In this document: positions 52,139 through 61,275 of the stretch, one piece after another | Position numbering within the stretch: the stretch's first letter is position 1 | Layout of the letters: the number at the start of each line of letters is the position of its first letter | Source of the DNA: Sulfitobacter sp. 20_GPM-1509m | Lineage (GTDB): Bacteria; Pseudomonadota; Alphaproteobacteria; Rhodobacterales; Rhodobacteraceae | Direction: 5' to 3' | DNA length: 64,000 bases | Assembly: GCF_000620505.1 (NCBI RefSeq) | Contig: NZ_JIBC01000007.1 | Coordinates: 248,001 to 312,000 of the forward strand | Made by a program: the position numbers and the translations under genes | The notes under the pieces: generated by a model | Told to the model about the DNA's origin: nothing | The model's database searches: none | Seen by the model: the letters and a program-made list of their open reading frames with translations, nothing else

Positions 52139-53605
52139 TCAGGCAACGGCAAAAGGGTCCTCGACCACGGGCCAGTAATTGCCATTGCGCCGCGCATAGG
52201 GCGACACCGGCCCCTCAAATCGGATCGCGGCGTCGGTCTTGACGTAGAACGTCGCGCTGGCGATGGGGGCAAAGCCTGCATAGAAATGCTGCGTTGATTT
52301 GACGACGACAATGGGCGCATTGGCCGGGTCCAGACCCAGACCGGTAAAGGCATCAGGGTTGAACGTCTGCGTCCGCACGTCGTTCAACACCAGCAGAACG
52401 CCTTCTTTCGTTTCCAGAACCACGCAGTTTCCACAGCGCATCCGCTGTCCTGCCACGGTGGTTTGCCTGTGGTCGTCCTGAATGGCATGCACCCGAACCT
52501 CAAGATCCAGGGGCGGACCGGACCGGGGCGAGAATTTGCCACCGATGCGCAGGGTCAGCGTGGCCCCGACGCCCGCGCCACGCACGATGCCAACCACAAC
52601 GGGATCAAACATCATGCCCACAATCGCGCCCTTCACGCCCGCCTTTTGCAAGGCCGTGACCATGTAGGTGCTGTCGGTGCCTGCACCCGTTCCCGCATTG
52701 TCCGCAGTGTCGGCCAGAACCACGCACGGCTTGCCGATGTCGCGCGCCTTGGCAATGCCTTCGTCCGGTGTCAGGGCGGCGGGCCGTGTCTGGTGGCGCA
52801 GGTCCCATACGCGCTTTTTGAAGTCTTGCGCCGTCTGCTGGGCCTTGGCCGCATTATCATCGGCATAGACCAGCATGTTCGATCCCATCGCCGGAATGTC
52901 GCCATAAGCAAAGCCGTGGCAGAAGCTGATCGACAGGATTCCATCCTTCCCTTCGGCGTCAAACATCGACTGGACAAACTCCGTCATTGGCGGCGTCGTG
53001 GTGTGCCAGACCGACAACATACGCATTTCGGCGCGGGCCGCGACCGGCTTGATTTCGCCGCGATGGGTGCGCACCAACAGATCCCACAGATCCTCGGCGC
53101 GTTCGGCCGTGTCAGTGTGCGGGTATTCCTTGTAACTGACAATCACGTCTGCGGCGTCGATCATCTTGTCTGTCAGATGACAATGCAGGTCCAGTTCGCA
53201 CCCGATGATGGCATCGGGCAGCAGCTTGCGGATCTCTTCCAGTATCACCCCTTCGCAGTCGTCCTCACCATCTGCAATCATCGCGCCGTGCAGGTTCAGC
53301 GCGACAATGTCGATGGGGCCGGCCTTGGCCACATCGACAAGCAGTTCGTCGCGCAGCGCCTTCCAGACCTTGGCTAGCGTGACCCCGCCGGGTTGTGCTG
53401 CGGCCATCAGCCCCTCGACCACTTCGAACCCTGCGGCCTCGGCATTCTTGCGCCAGACATGCAAGGGCGCGGTGAAATGTTCCGGCGCACGCGCGGTGGC
53501 ATCGCCGTGAAACAGGCCAAGGCTTTCGTAATCCGCCATCGTGGTCGGAATGGTGGCAAATGTATTGGATTCCGTGGCGATGCCACCGATGAAAACGCGG
53601 GTCAT
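52139..53605 (-). CDS. M81-family metallopeptidase (MlrC-like)
   Basis: A 488-residue protein starting TRVFIGGIATESNTFA, the hallmark opening of the M81/MlrC family. VALNLHGAMIADGEDDCEG and LDLHCHLT in the first domain and LADTADNAGTGAGTDST in the second are conserved family stretches, with His/Asp residues that likely bind metal. MlrC cleaves the last peptide products in microcystin breakdown, but most members sit in unrelated catabolic operons and act on unknown amides. The start overlaps the stop of the FAD oxidase gene. Confidence 0.88.
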   Translation of the reverse strand: MTRVFIGGIATESNTFATIPTTMADYESLGLFHGDATARAPEHFTAPLHVWRKNAEAAGFEVVEGLMAAAQPGGVTLAKVWKALRDELLVDVAKAGPIDIVALNLHGAMIADGEDDCEGVILEEIRKLLPDAIIGCELDLHCHLTDKMIDAADVIVSYKEYPHTDTAERAEDLWDLLVRTHRGEIKPVAARAEMRMLSVWHTTTPPMTEFVQSMFDAEGKDGILSISFCHGFAYGDIPAMGSNMLVYADDNAAKAQQTAQDFKKRVWDLRHQTRPAALTPDEGIAKARDIGKPCVVLADTADNAGTGAGTDSTYMVTALQKAGVKGAIVGMMFDPVVVGIVRGAGVGATLTLRIGGKFSPRSGPPLDLEVRVHAIQDDHRQTTVAGQRMRCGNCVVLETKEGVLLVLNDVRTQTFNPDAFTGLGLDPANAPIVVVKSTQHFYAGFAPIASATFYVKTDAAIRFEGPVSPYARRNGNYWPVVEDPFAVA

Positions 53606-54735
53606 GTGAATGCAGGCTCCAGTCTTTGCGGCGACAGGCGGGCATGTGTCAGCCCCGCGTCCCCAAGTGTCTGCGGGACGGGTTGTCCCAGCAGGATGGC
53701 GGCAGCGGCGCGTGACAAGGCAGGTGCCGATTGCACACCAAACCCTCCCTGACCCGCATACCAGAACAGCCCCTCGGCCAGCGGATCGAAGCCGGCCACG
53801 GGGTCCTTGTCGTCAAAAAAGCTGCGCAAACCGGCCCAACTGTGCTGGACCCGTTGCACGGGGATATCCAGCCACTGCTGCATCCGGTCGATGGCGATGG
53901 CGATGTCCAGTTCTTCGGGGAACACCTCCCCCGCTTCGGCAGGGGTTTCATCCGACGGGCACACCATCAGCGTTTTGCCTTCGGGTTTGATGTAAAAGCT
54001 GACCTCGGTGTCCGCGATCAACGGCCAATGCGCCATATCGCTGCCCGTCGGCACCGGCACGACAGCAATGGTGCGGCGCTTGGGATGAATGGTCAGCGGC
54101 AGCGCCCCCGCCAGCTTTCCGATCCGGCTGGCAAAGGCACCCGCCGCGTTCACCACAAGTGGCGCTTCGAAGGTGCCAGCAGGGCTTTCAACCTGCCAGA
54201 CGCCCCCGCGACGGGACATGGCGGTGACCGCATGTCGGGTCAGCATCCGCGCGCCGCGACGTTGTGCGCCACGCAGGAAACCTTGGTGCAGGGCATCCAC
54301 GTCGATGTCGCAAGGTTCGTCGTCCCACAGCCCCATGACCGCCTTTGCCATCAACGGCAGCCCCTGAGCCAGAAGCTCTGCCCGATCCAGCAAACGCAGG
54401 GGCCGCCCCTGTGACTGCCCACTGTGACAGACGCGCGTCAATGATCCGGCGCCCGCCTCATCCGTCAGCCGCAGCACACCGCGCCTGGACAGCAAGGGCG
54501 CTTCGCTGAAGCCCTCGGGCGGGGCGGCCAGAAAGGCGCGGCTGGCCAGGCTTGCCGCCTGCATCAGCTCGGCCCCGGCATAGGGCGTCATGATCGCCGC
54601 AGACCGCCCGGTGCTGTGATGCGAGGGGCTGTCCTCCTGCTCCAACAGCAGCACATTGCAGGATCCTGCCAGCTGCCACGCGAGCGACGCACCGGCGATA
54701 CCTGCGCCGATGATTATGACGTCGGGCTGGCTCAT
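53602..54735 (-). CDS. FAD-dependent amino-acid/amine oxidoreductase (DAO family)
   Basis: A 377-residue flavoprotein. VIIIGAGIAGASLAWQLAG (residues 5-23) is the FAD-binding motif; HHSTGRSAA, VNAAGAFASRIGKLAG and the C-terminal FWYAGQGGFGVQSAPALSRAAA complete the DAO/GlyOX fold. Members oxidise D-amino acids, glycine, sarcosine or related secondary amines to imines and keto acids. It is translationally coupled to both the TPP enzyme upstream and the M81 gene downstream, so it likely produces the 2-oxo acid or imine the TPP enzyme uses. Confidence 0.9.
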   Translation of the reverse strand: MSQPDVIIIGAGIAGASLAWQLAGSCNVLLLEQEDSPSHHSTGRSAAIMTPYAGAELMQAASLASRAFLAAPPEGFSEAPLLSRRGVLRLTDEAGAGSLTRVCHSGQSQGRPLRLLDRAELLAQGLPLMAKAVMGLWDDEPCDIDVDALHQGFLRGAQRRGARMLTRHAVTAMSRRGGVWQVESPAGTFEAPLVVNAAGAFASRIGKLAGALPLTIHPKRRTIAVVPVPTGSDMAHWPLIADTEVSFYIKPEGKTLMVCPSDETPAEAGEVFPEELDIAIAIDRMQQWLDIPVQRVQHSWAGLRSFFDDKDPVAGFDPLAEGLFWYAGQGGFGVQSAPALSRAAAAILLGQPVPQTLGDAGLTHARLSPQRLEPAFT

Positions 54736-56276
54736 AGGGTCAGTTCGATCAGCATCGGGCCGGGCGTGTTGAACGCTTCGGCCAATGCGGCACGCAGGGC
54801 TGCGGTGTCGCCGACGCGGCGGCCCGGCACGCCCATGCCCTCGGCCATCTTGACAAAGTCCAGCGTGGGGCGGTCGATCTCAAGCATATCCTGCATGGTC
54901 GCACCGCGATTGCGCGGGGTCAGATTGCCGACCTCGCCTTGCAGGATGCGGTAGGACCGATTGGCGAGGATCAACGTGGTCACGTTCAGGTTTTCCCGTG
55001 CCTGCGTCCATAGGGCCTGCAATGAATACATGGCCGACCCGTCACCGATGATTGCCAGCACGGGGGCATCAGGTGCGGCCAGTGCAGCCCCCACCGAGAC
55101 CGGAGCGCCATATCCGATGGAGCCGCCCATGTTCTGCAGCCACTGGTGCGGTGCCGCTGATGCCGTGGCGCTGAAGATCGGCACGCCGTTGGTCACGCAT
55201 TCATCCACCAGAATCGTCCCCTCGGGCATGTCATGTGCCAGCACGGCGCCGATGGCGGCTGCATCCAGCGGACCCTCGGGAATATCGGGACGCGCAGGCG
55301 CATCCGGTGCGACATAGGCCGGGGCGTCGCAGGCTTTCGCCACAGCTGCCAGCCACGCACCCGTGTCGTCCTCAGGGCGGGACAATTCGACCAGATAGGT
55401 GTGGGGCGCATAGATCTGGCCGCGTTCTTGCGGATAGCCGAAGAACGCGACGGGGGCCGCTGCACCGGCCAGAACCAGAACCGGCACGTCCTTTAGGCGT
55501 TCGCGGGCGACCAGACGGGCAAAGGGCAGCCGTTCGACGGGCGTGCGCCCTGCCCCGCGGTCGGTCACGGGATTGGCGGTTTGCGCCATCAGCGCGGCAC
55601 CGGTCTGCGCCGCAATCCGTGCGGCATCCTGCAAGGCTGTGCCGCGCAATGCACGGTGGCCCAGAAACAGGATGGCACCGGGCGTGTTTAGTGCGTTCAA
55701 AGCGGCCTGAATGACCTTGTCGTCAATCTCGGCACCGGGGCGTTCGCTCCGGGGCAGCGGGCTGTCCGGCAGGTCCGCATCCGACCATGCCGCATCAGCA
55801 GGCAACAACACCGTGGCAATCCCCGGTTTCGCACCGATGCTGTCGGCCACCGCCGCGGCCGTTTCGGCCGCCGCCCCGCGTCCGGGCAGAATGGTGCGGG
55901 TCGACACGCTGACCGTGCGCGACAGCGCCTCGATATCCGAGGTCAGCGGCGCGTCCAGACGGCGGTGCGCGGTGGCATGATCGCCCACGATGTTCACGAT
56001 CGGGCTAAGGGCGCGCGCCGCGTTATGCAGGTTGGACAATCCGTTGGCCAACCCCGGCCCCAGATGCAGCAGTGTCGCCGCAGGGCGTCCCGCGATCCGC
56101 GCAAACCCGTCTGCGGCACCTGTGGCCACATTCTCTTGCAGCACCAGAACAGGCCGCAGGCCCGGATGCGCGTCAAGCGCGCCCAAAAAGTGCATTTCGG
56201 ACGTGCCGGGGTTGGCAAGACACAGATCAATCCCCTGATCCTGCAAGGTTCTGACTGTAACTTCTGCGCCGTTCAT
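54732..56276 (-). CDS. Thiamine-diphosphate-dependent enzyme (benzoylformate decarboxylase / acetolactate synthase-like)
   Basis: A 514-residue TPP enzyme. Residues 1-170 are the pyrimidine-binding domain with NPGTSEMHF and catalytic Glu48 in LQENVATGAADGFAR. A middle domain follows, and the C-terminal domain has IIGDGSAMYSLQALWTQ, the Mg/TPP motif, with LILAN about 25 residues later. LLHLGPGLANGLSNLHNA resembles benzoylformate decarboxylase. It likely decarboxylates a 2-oxo acid to an aldehyde or ligates it. GAGGAGAAT before the ATG fixes the start; it is the first gene of the minus-strand operon. Confidence 0.86.
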   Translation of the reverse strand: MNGAEVTVRTLQDQGIDLCLANPGTSEMHFLGALDAHPGLRPVLVLQENVATGAADGFARIAGRPAATLLHLGPGLANGLSNLHNAARALSPIVNIVGDHATAHRRLDAPLTSDIEALSRTVSVSTRTILPGRGAAAETAAAVADSIGAKPGIATVLLPADAAWSDADLPDSPLPRSERPGAEIDDKVIQAALNALNTPGAILFLGHRALRGTALQDAARIAAQTGAALMAQTANPVTDRGAGRTPVERLPFARLVARERLKDVPVLVLAGAAAPVAFFGYPQERGQIYAPHTYLVELSRPEDDTGAWLAAVAKACDAPAYVAPDAPARPDIPEGPLDAAAIGAVLAHDMPEGTILVDECVTNGVPIFSATASAAPHQWLQNMGGSIGYGAPVSVGAALAAPDAPVLAIIGDGSAMYSLQALWTQARENLNVTTLILANRSYRILQGEVGNLTPRNRGATMQDMLEIDRPTLDFVKMAEGMGVPGRRVGDTAALRAALAEAFNTPGPMLIELTL

Positions 56277-56539
56277 TCCAATTCTCCTCGTGGTTCGGCT
56301 GACGATAGGTCAGCGACGACCGCACGGAAAATAGTATCTCGCTCTGTTAACATTCTCTTAACTTATGAGTGTCAGGATACCTGCAAAAGGCGCTCATCCC
56401 GCCGCTGCTCAAAAGAATATAAATATTGGTTATGTTTAGCGAGCCGGTTTGAATTTTACAGATCACCCCGACTGCTCCGACAGTGGAGGGACAAAAGACA
56501 GCGCCTTTATTGCCGCTGCAAACCCAGGGAGATCACCAG
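56277..56539. promoter_or_regulatory. Divergent control region between TPP-enzyme and importer operons
   Basis: The 263-base gap is AT-richer than the genes around it, mostly at 56330-56460. It contains AATAT-AA-ATATT, a small dyad, near 56418. It must hold promoters for both the minus-strand TPP-DAO-M81 operon and the plus-strand transporter operon. I could not identify convincing -35/-10 pairs. A shared regulator is plausible because the two operons are back to back. Confidence 0.5.
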
Positions 56540-57577
56540 ATGAAGACCTTTCTAAGTATCGTCGCAACCAGTGTCTGCGCCGCCATGGCGACCACTGCAG
56601 CAGCTGACGTTGTCCACGCCACATGGGGTGGCGGCGGCGCCATTGCACTTAAGGACAACGTACAAACCCCGTTCACCGAAGAGTCCGGAATCGTCGCCAC
56701 AGTGGCCGAAGTGCCCAACACGGCCGGCGCCGTCCGCTCGCCCACGGCATCGCAGTACAACGTTGTCACCGTCACCTTCTTTGAAGGCGTCGCCATGGCT
56801 GATCTGGACCTGCTCGAAGGGTTCAAGGACGAAGAGCTGCCCGGCATCGAGGACCTGCCGCCCGAAATCATCATCCGCAACGAAGAAGGCCTGATTGTCG
56901 GCATCCCGTCGTCGTTCAGCTACTATGGCATCGGCTACAATTCGGACCTGGCCAGCGCCGAGGATTTCTCGTCCTGGAAAGATCTGACCGACCCGAAATG
57001 GAAGGGCAAGCTGTCCGTCACCCGCCCCACCTATGCCGCGTCATACGACCTGACGATGTTCGTCCACGCCAATGGCGGTGACGAAACCAACATCGAGCCG
57101 GGTATCGAAATTCTGACCGGTCTGGTGAAGAACGCGCTGACGACATACACATCGCTGGCCCATATCAACACGTTGATGGGCACCGGCGAAGTGGTGGCCG
57201 TTCCGATGTACTCGACACGCATCTGGCAGTTGCGCAAGCAGGGACAGACCAACCTGAACATCACCATTCCGAAAGAAGGTGCACTGATGCTGGCCTATGC
57301 CTCGGTCGTGCCCAAAGGATCGGACAACCGTGAGGAAGTGCTGAAGTACCTGCAATATATGATGAAGCCGGAAACCCAGGTGCGCGCGGCCACAGCCACC
57401 GGGTCGATCCCCACGAACACCAAGGCAGAGCTGCCCGCAGACTACATTGAATCACTTGGTCTGCCCTTCGACGAATTGCTGTCGAAAATGTACAAACCCG
57501 ACTGGAAGATCATCGTTGAGAACAACGAAGAGCGTATCAACCTGGTCGAACAGATCATGGCAAACGCGGGCAACTGA
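56540..57577 (+). CDS. Polyamine-type ABC transporter substrate-binding protein
   Basis: A 345-residue periplasmic protein with a signal peptide (FLSIVATSVCAAMATTAAA, about residues 4-22, then DVVHATWGGG). SKFNVVT-like VTVTFFEGVAM and the KWKGKLSVTRPTYAASYDL segment fit the PotD/extracellular binding family 1. The 45-residue C-terminal lobe ends before a hairpin with a T-run. It is the first gene of the transporter operon; GGGAGATCACCAG precedes the ATG. Ligand unknown; the divergent oxidase operon suggests an amine or modified amino acid. Confidence 0.89.
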   Translation: MKTFLSIVATSVCAAMATTAAADVVHATWGGGGAIALKDNVQTPFTEESGIVATVAEVPNTAGAVRSPTASQYNVVTVTFFEGVAMADLDLLEGFKDEELPGIEDLPPEIIIRNEEGLIVGIPSSFSYYGIGYNSDLASAEDFSSWKDLTDPKWKGKLSVTRPTYAASYDLTMFVHANGGDETNIEPGIEILTGLVKNALTTYTSLAHINTLMGTGEVVAVPMYSTRIWQLRKQGQTNLNITIPKEGALMLAYASVVPKGSDNREEVLKYLQYMMKPETQVRAATATGSIPTNTKAELPADYIESLGLPFDELLSKMYKPDWKIIVENNEERINLVEQIMANAGN

Positions 57578-57599
57578 ACCGCCCCTACAGCGTCTCCCT

Positions 57600-57640
57600 G
57601 CACCCGGCCTTGACCCCTCTCGGGTCGGGTGCCCATTTTT
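57600..57640 (+). terminator. Hairpin with T-run between binding protein and ATPase genes
   Basis: GCACCCG (57600-57606) pairs with CGGGTGC (57626-57632), with an inner GACCC/GGGTC stem as an alternative pairing, followed by CCATTTTT. As after livK, it is placed to attenuate transcription behind the binding-protein gene. Confidence 0.7.
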
Positions 57641-57651
57641 CGGAGTATTCC

Positions 57652-58818
57652 ATGACAACGACACTTAACCAGTCTGTTTCTGACGTTCAAAATGTCACCG
57701 GCAGCATCGACATCGCATCTGTCTCGAAATCCTACGGCGACACCGAGGTGCTGTCGAATGTGAACCTGAACATTCCGGCAGGAAACTTTCTGACGCTGCT
57801 GGGACCATCGGGATGCGGCAAGACCACGCTCTTGCGCCTGATTGCCGGTTTCATCGAGCCGTCCAAGGGCAAGATTGCCATCGACGGACGTGACATGAAC
57901 GGTGTTCCCACCCAGAAGCGCCCCATCGGCATGGTGTTTCAGAACCTTGCGCTGTTCCCCCATTTTAGCGTGGCCGAGAACGTCGCCTACGGGTTGAAAC
58001 TGCGCAAGACTCCTGCTGCAGAGATGCAGCAACGCGTTGACCGTTTTATCGACCTGGTGGGCCTGAGCGGCATGGGCGACCGGCGCATTGCGCAACTGTC
58101 CGGTGGTCAGAAACAACGTGTGGCCCTGGCCCGTTCGCTGGTGCTGGAACCCTCCATTCTCTTGCTGGACGAGCCGCTTTCGGCGCTGGACATGCAGTTG
58201 CGCAAGCAGTTGCAGATCGCGCTGAAGGACATCCAGCAAAAGCTGAAAACCACATTTGTCTTTGTTACCCACGATCAGGAAGAGGCGACAATGATCTCTG
58301 ACACGGTCGTGGTGATGAGCAATGGCCACGTCCAGCAGGTCGGTGCGCCGCAAGACATCTATGCCAGCCCCGAAACCCTGTTCGTGTCCAAATTCATCGG
58401 CGAACTGAACGAGATTCCAGCCCGCGTGACCGACACAGGTCCACACCTTTCCATCGACACCGCCGCAGGACAGTTCACGCTGCCCGCCAGCGCCGCGCGT
58501 GGCTTTGCCCCTCGAACGGGCGACGCTGCAGTCATCTGCCTGCGTCCCGAACAGCTTAAGGTTCTGCCGACAGGGGCAAATGTCGCCGGCCAGACAATGC
58601 TGGACGCACGCGTCGTCAGTCGGCTGGTCATCGGTCCGCTGACCCGCGTCAGCCTGCGCGTGGGCGAGACGGATATGATCGCGGTGATGATGACCGATGC
58701 CGACACAGCGCCCCTGCCCTCGGGCAGCGCCTGCAAGGTCAGCTTCAACCCCGACCATGCAAGGCTGTTTGCGCCGCTGTCAGACGATATGGCTTCAGCC
58801 TTTGGAGAACACGCATGA
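57652..58818 (+). CDS. Polyamine-type ABC transporter ATP-binding protein
   Basis: A 388-residue ATPase. Walker A LLGPSGCGKTTLLRLI, signature QLSGGQKQRVALARSL, Walker B SILLLDEPLSALD and switch FVFVTHDQEEATMISD are intact, and a TOBE domain makes up the last 120 residues. About 25 residues precede the usual start of the ATPase domain. GGAG lies six bases before the ATG at 57652. The stop overlaps the first permease gene by ATGA. Confidence 0.93.
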   Translation: MTTTLNQSVSDVQNVTGSIDIASVSKSYGDTEVLSNVNLNIPAGNFLTLLGPSGCGKTTLLRLIAGFIEPSKGKIAIDGRDMNGVPTQKRPIGMVFQNLALFPHFSVAENVAYGLKLRKTPAAEMQQRVDRFIDLVGLSGMGDRRIAQLSGGQKQRVALARSLVLEPSILLLDEPLSALDMQLRKQLQIALKDIQQKLKTTFVFVTHDQEEATMISDTVVVMSNGHVQQVGAPQDIYASPETLFVSKFIGELNEIPARVTDTGPHLSIDTAAGQFTLPASAARGFAPRTGDAAVICLRPEQLKVLPTGANVAGQTMLDARVVSRLVIGPLTRVSLRVGETDMIAVMMTDADTAPLPSGSACKVSFNPDHARLFAPLSDDMASAFGEHA

Positions 58819-59651
58819 ACAGCGGAGAGCGCGTGACATTCACCAAATCCCTGATGCTGCTGCCGATGCTGATCATCCTCGCGATGTTCTTCATCTCGGT
58901 CTTTACCCTGTTCAGCAGTGCCTTTGTCGACCGGGGCGGGTTTTCGCTGAAGTATTTCCAGCAGATCATCGACCGGCCCGACTATCACGTCGTGTTCTAT
59001 CGTACGGTGCTGTCGTCGATCACGGTGGCCATTCTGGCGGTGCTGTTTTCCTATCCCATCGCCCTGTTGCTGTGGCGTGCGAACAAATGGCGCAACCTTT
59101 TGCTGATCGTGGTGCTGGTGCCCTGGCTGGTCAGCCTTGTGGTGCGGACCTATGGCTGGATCGTGCTGCTGGGCCCCAAGGGGTTTATCAATGCCTTTCT
59201 GGGATGGCTGGGGGTGGTTGATGAACCCGTAAAGCTGATGTTCAACGACACCGGCATCATCATTGGCCTGACCCACGTCCTGGTGCCTTTTGCGGTGATC
59301 TCGATCCTGTCGTCGCTGCTGTCGATCGAGGAAAACCTGGAAGAAGCCTCGCGGGTGCTGGGCGCCTCTGGCTTTCAGACCTTCCGCAACATCGTGTTGC
59401 CGCTGTCGCTTCCGGGTGTGTTTACCGCGTTGATGGTTTTGTACCTGGCCTCGGTCGGTGCCATCGTGACGCCGCTGCTTTTGGGCGGGATCACCGAGAA
59501 ATTCGTCGGCTCGCAAATCTATCAAGAGGTCATGGCGACCTATAACATGAGCAAGGCCGCCGCGTGGTCGATTTGTCTCTTGTCGCTGTCCTTTGTGTCC
59601 CTTGTGATCATCAAGTTGATCGAACGCCGCGCCCTGCGCGGACAGGAGTAA
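58815..59651 (+). CDS. Polyamine-type ABC transporter permease (PotB-like)
   Basis: A 278-residue inner-membrane permease with six helices. VLVPWLVSLVVRTYGWIVLLGPKG is the PotB-type loop (quoted in part: SLVVRTYGWIVLLG), and EEASRVLGASGFQTFRNIVLPLSLPG is the EAA coupling loop (quoted in part: EASRVLGASGFQTFR). VTPLLLGG follows as in PotB. It forms the heterodimeric channel with the permease encoded five bases downstream. Confidence 0.91.
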   Translation: MNSGERVTFTKSLMLLPMLIILAMFFISVFTLFSSAFVDRGGFSLKYFQQIIDRPDYHVVFYRTVLSSITVAILAVLFSYPIALLLWRANKWRNLLLIVVLVPWLVSLVVRTYGWIVLLGPKGFINAFLGWLGVVDEPVKLMFNDTGIIIGLTHVLVPFAVISILSSLLSIEENLEEASRVLGASGFQTFRNIVLPLSLPGVFTALMVLYLASVGAIVTPLLLGGITEKFVGSQIYQEVMATYNMSKAAAWSICLLSLSFVSLVIIKLIERRALRGQE

Positions 59652-59655
59652 CCCC

Positions 59656-60453
59656 ATGCGCACCATGAGCCCCCTCAGCCGCACCCTTGGCATTGTGTTC
59701 CTGCTGGCCCTGCCCTTGCCGATCTTCATCGTCTTTGGCGCGTCGTTCAACGGATCGGCCTATATCCAGTTTCCGCCCGAAAGCTATTCGCTGCGCTGGT
59801 ATATCGAAGCATTCACCGATCCGCGCTGGGCGCGCGCCGTGGGCACGTCATTGTGGATTGCTGCCGTAACATCCGTGGTGGTGACGACGATCAGCTTTTT
59901 GGCGGCTTATTTCACCCTGCGTTACGCGCCAAAGATCAACACGCTGCTGGAACTGGCGATCTTTTCGCCGCTGTTCTTCCCGCACGCCTGTATGGGTGTG
60001 GCGGCGGTGGCGTTGATGGCCAAGCTGGGGATCGTGGGCACGCCCGGGGCGATCATCCTCGCCCATATCATAGTGACGGTGCCGTTTTCCTACCGGCCTG
60101 TGCACGTGGCGCTGCGGTCGGTTGATCCGGACCTGATCCGTGCCGCAGAAGTCATGGGCGCGTCCGAACTGCGCGCGCTCAAGGACATCATCCTGCCGAT
60201 CTGCCGGTCGGGTATCCTGACCTCGTTGCTGTTTACCGGTATCATCTCCTTTGACGAGGTGACCGTGACCATGTTCCTGATCGGGCCTGAAATCACGACC
60301 TTGCCGGTGCAGATCTTCACCTTTATCCAGGACGACGCATCGCCGGTTCTGGCGGCAATCTCTACGATTTCGGTGATCATCACTTTCCTGGCCATCGTGT
60401 TGCTGGAGCGCGTTGCAGGGCTGACGTTCTTTGTCCAGCGTTCAGGGAGCTAA
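59656..60453 (+). CDS. Polyamine-type ABC transporter permease (PotC-like)
   Basis: A 265-residue permease with six helices. FPPESYSLRWYIEAFTDPRW is the PotC-type periplasmic segment, IIVTVPFSYRPVHVALRSVD leads to the EAA loop RAAEVMGASELRALKDIILP, and FDEVTVTMFLIGPE is conserved in PotC. Its stop lies five bases before the alpha/beta hydrolase start, so that enzyme is co-expressed with the importer. Confidence 0.91.
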   Translation: MRTMSPLSRTLGIVFLLALPLPIFIVFGASFNGSAYIQFPPESYSLRWYIEAFTDPRWARAVGTSLWIAAVTSVVVTTISFLAAYFTLRYAPKINTLLELAIFSPLFFPHACMGVAAVALMAKLGIVGTPGAIILAHIIVTVPFSYRPVHVALRSVDPDLIRAAEVMGASELRALKDIILPICRSGILTSLLFTGIISFDEVTVTMFLIGPEITTLPVQIFTFIQDDASPVLAAISTISVIITFLAIVLLERVAGLTFFVQRSGS

Positions 60454-60457
60454 TTGC

Positions 60458-61267
60458 ATGCCGCCCAAACGTCCTGACCTGCCACCGCCGCCCGGCACAC
60501 GCTCTTTCGAGGACATCGCCTTTGGCAGCCACGAGCGGCAGGCGATTGATGTACACCTGCCCCCATCGGGCAAGATCAACGGCGTGGTGGCCAATATCCA
60601 CGGGGGCAGCTGGCAGTGGCTGGACCGCAAGGTGATTGCGTTCTGGGACCTGCTGGACCACGGCTTTGCCATCGTGGGCATGGGCTACCGCATGTCCGAC
60701 CACGCGGCCTTTCCGGCGCAGATCTGTGACATCAATGCTGGTCTGGCCAAGCTGGTACAGATCGCACCCGAGTTTGATCTGCCCATGGACCGTGTGGCCG
60801 TTATGGGACTGTCTGCGGGGGGGCATCTGGCGGCATTGGCCGGGCTCGCGTGTGACCAGCCGGGGTTCGGGCCGTCACATGGCATCGACATCAAGGGGGT
60901 GATCGACATCTATGGGCCTTCCGACCTGATCACGCTGGACGGACAATGGTCCAACGACCCGACCCGTCCACCGTCAGCGGTGACAAAGCTGCTGGGCACA
61001 TCGGTCACAGCCGATCCGCACCACGCCTATCGAGCCAGCCCCGTGGCCCATGTGACCGACCAGCCGGCGATGCCGTTCCTGTTTGTCCACGGGGACGAGG
61101 ACACTGTCGTGCCCCTGTCACACAGCCTTGTCCTGCACGCGCAGTTGACTGCGAATGGCACGGACAGCTGTCTCAAGGTGATAAAGGGCGGCGGACATGC
61201 CACGCCGGACATGCACGCGCCGCCGGTTCAGAAGGTGATCGCGGAGTTCCTCAAAAAGGTTTTCTGA
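60458..61267 (+). CDS. Alpha/beta hydrolase (HGG-type esterase / arylformamidase-like)
   Basis: A 269-residue hydrolase. NIHGGSWQWLDR is the HGGxW oxyanion motif of the kynurenine formamidase / hormone-sensitive lipase group, MGLSAGGHLAALAGLA holds the nucleophilic Ser, VHGDEDTVVPLSHS the catalytic Asp, and KGGGHATPD the His. A complete triad is therefore present. There is no signal peptide. As the last gene of an import operon, it probably cleaves an ester or formamide in the imported compound. Confidence 0.87.
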   Translation: MPPKRPDLPPPPGTRSFEDIAFGSHERQAIDVHLPPSGKINGVVANIHGGSWQWLDRKVIAFWDLLDHGFAIVGMGYRMSDHAAFPAQICDINAGLAKLVQIAPEFDLPMDRVAVMGLSAGGHLAALAGLACDQPGFGPSHGIDIKGVIDIYGPSDLITLDGQWSNDPTRPPSAVTKLLGTSVTADPHHAYRASPVAHVTDQPAMPFLFVHGDEDTVVPLSHSLVLHAQLTANGTDSCLKVIKGGGHATPDMHAPPVQKVIAEFLKKVF

Positions 61268-61275
61268 ACCAAACC

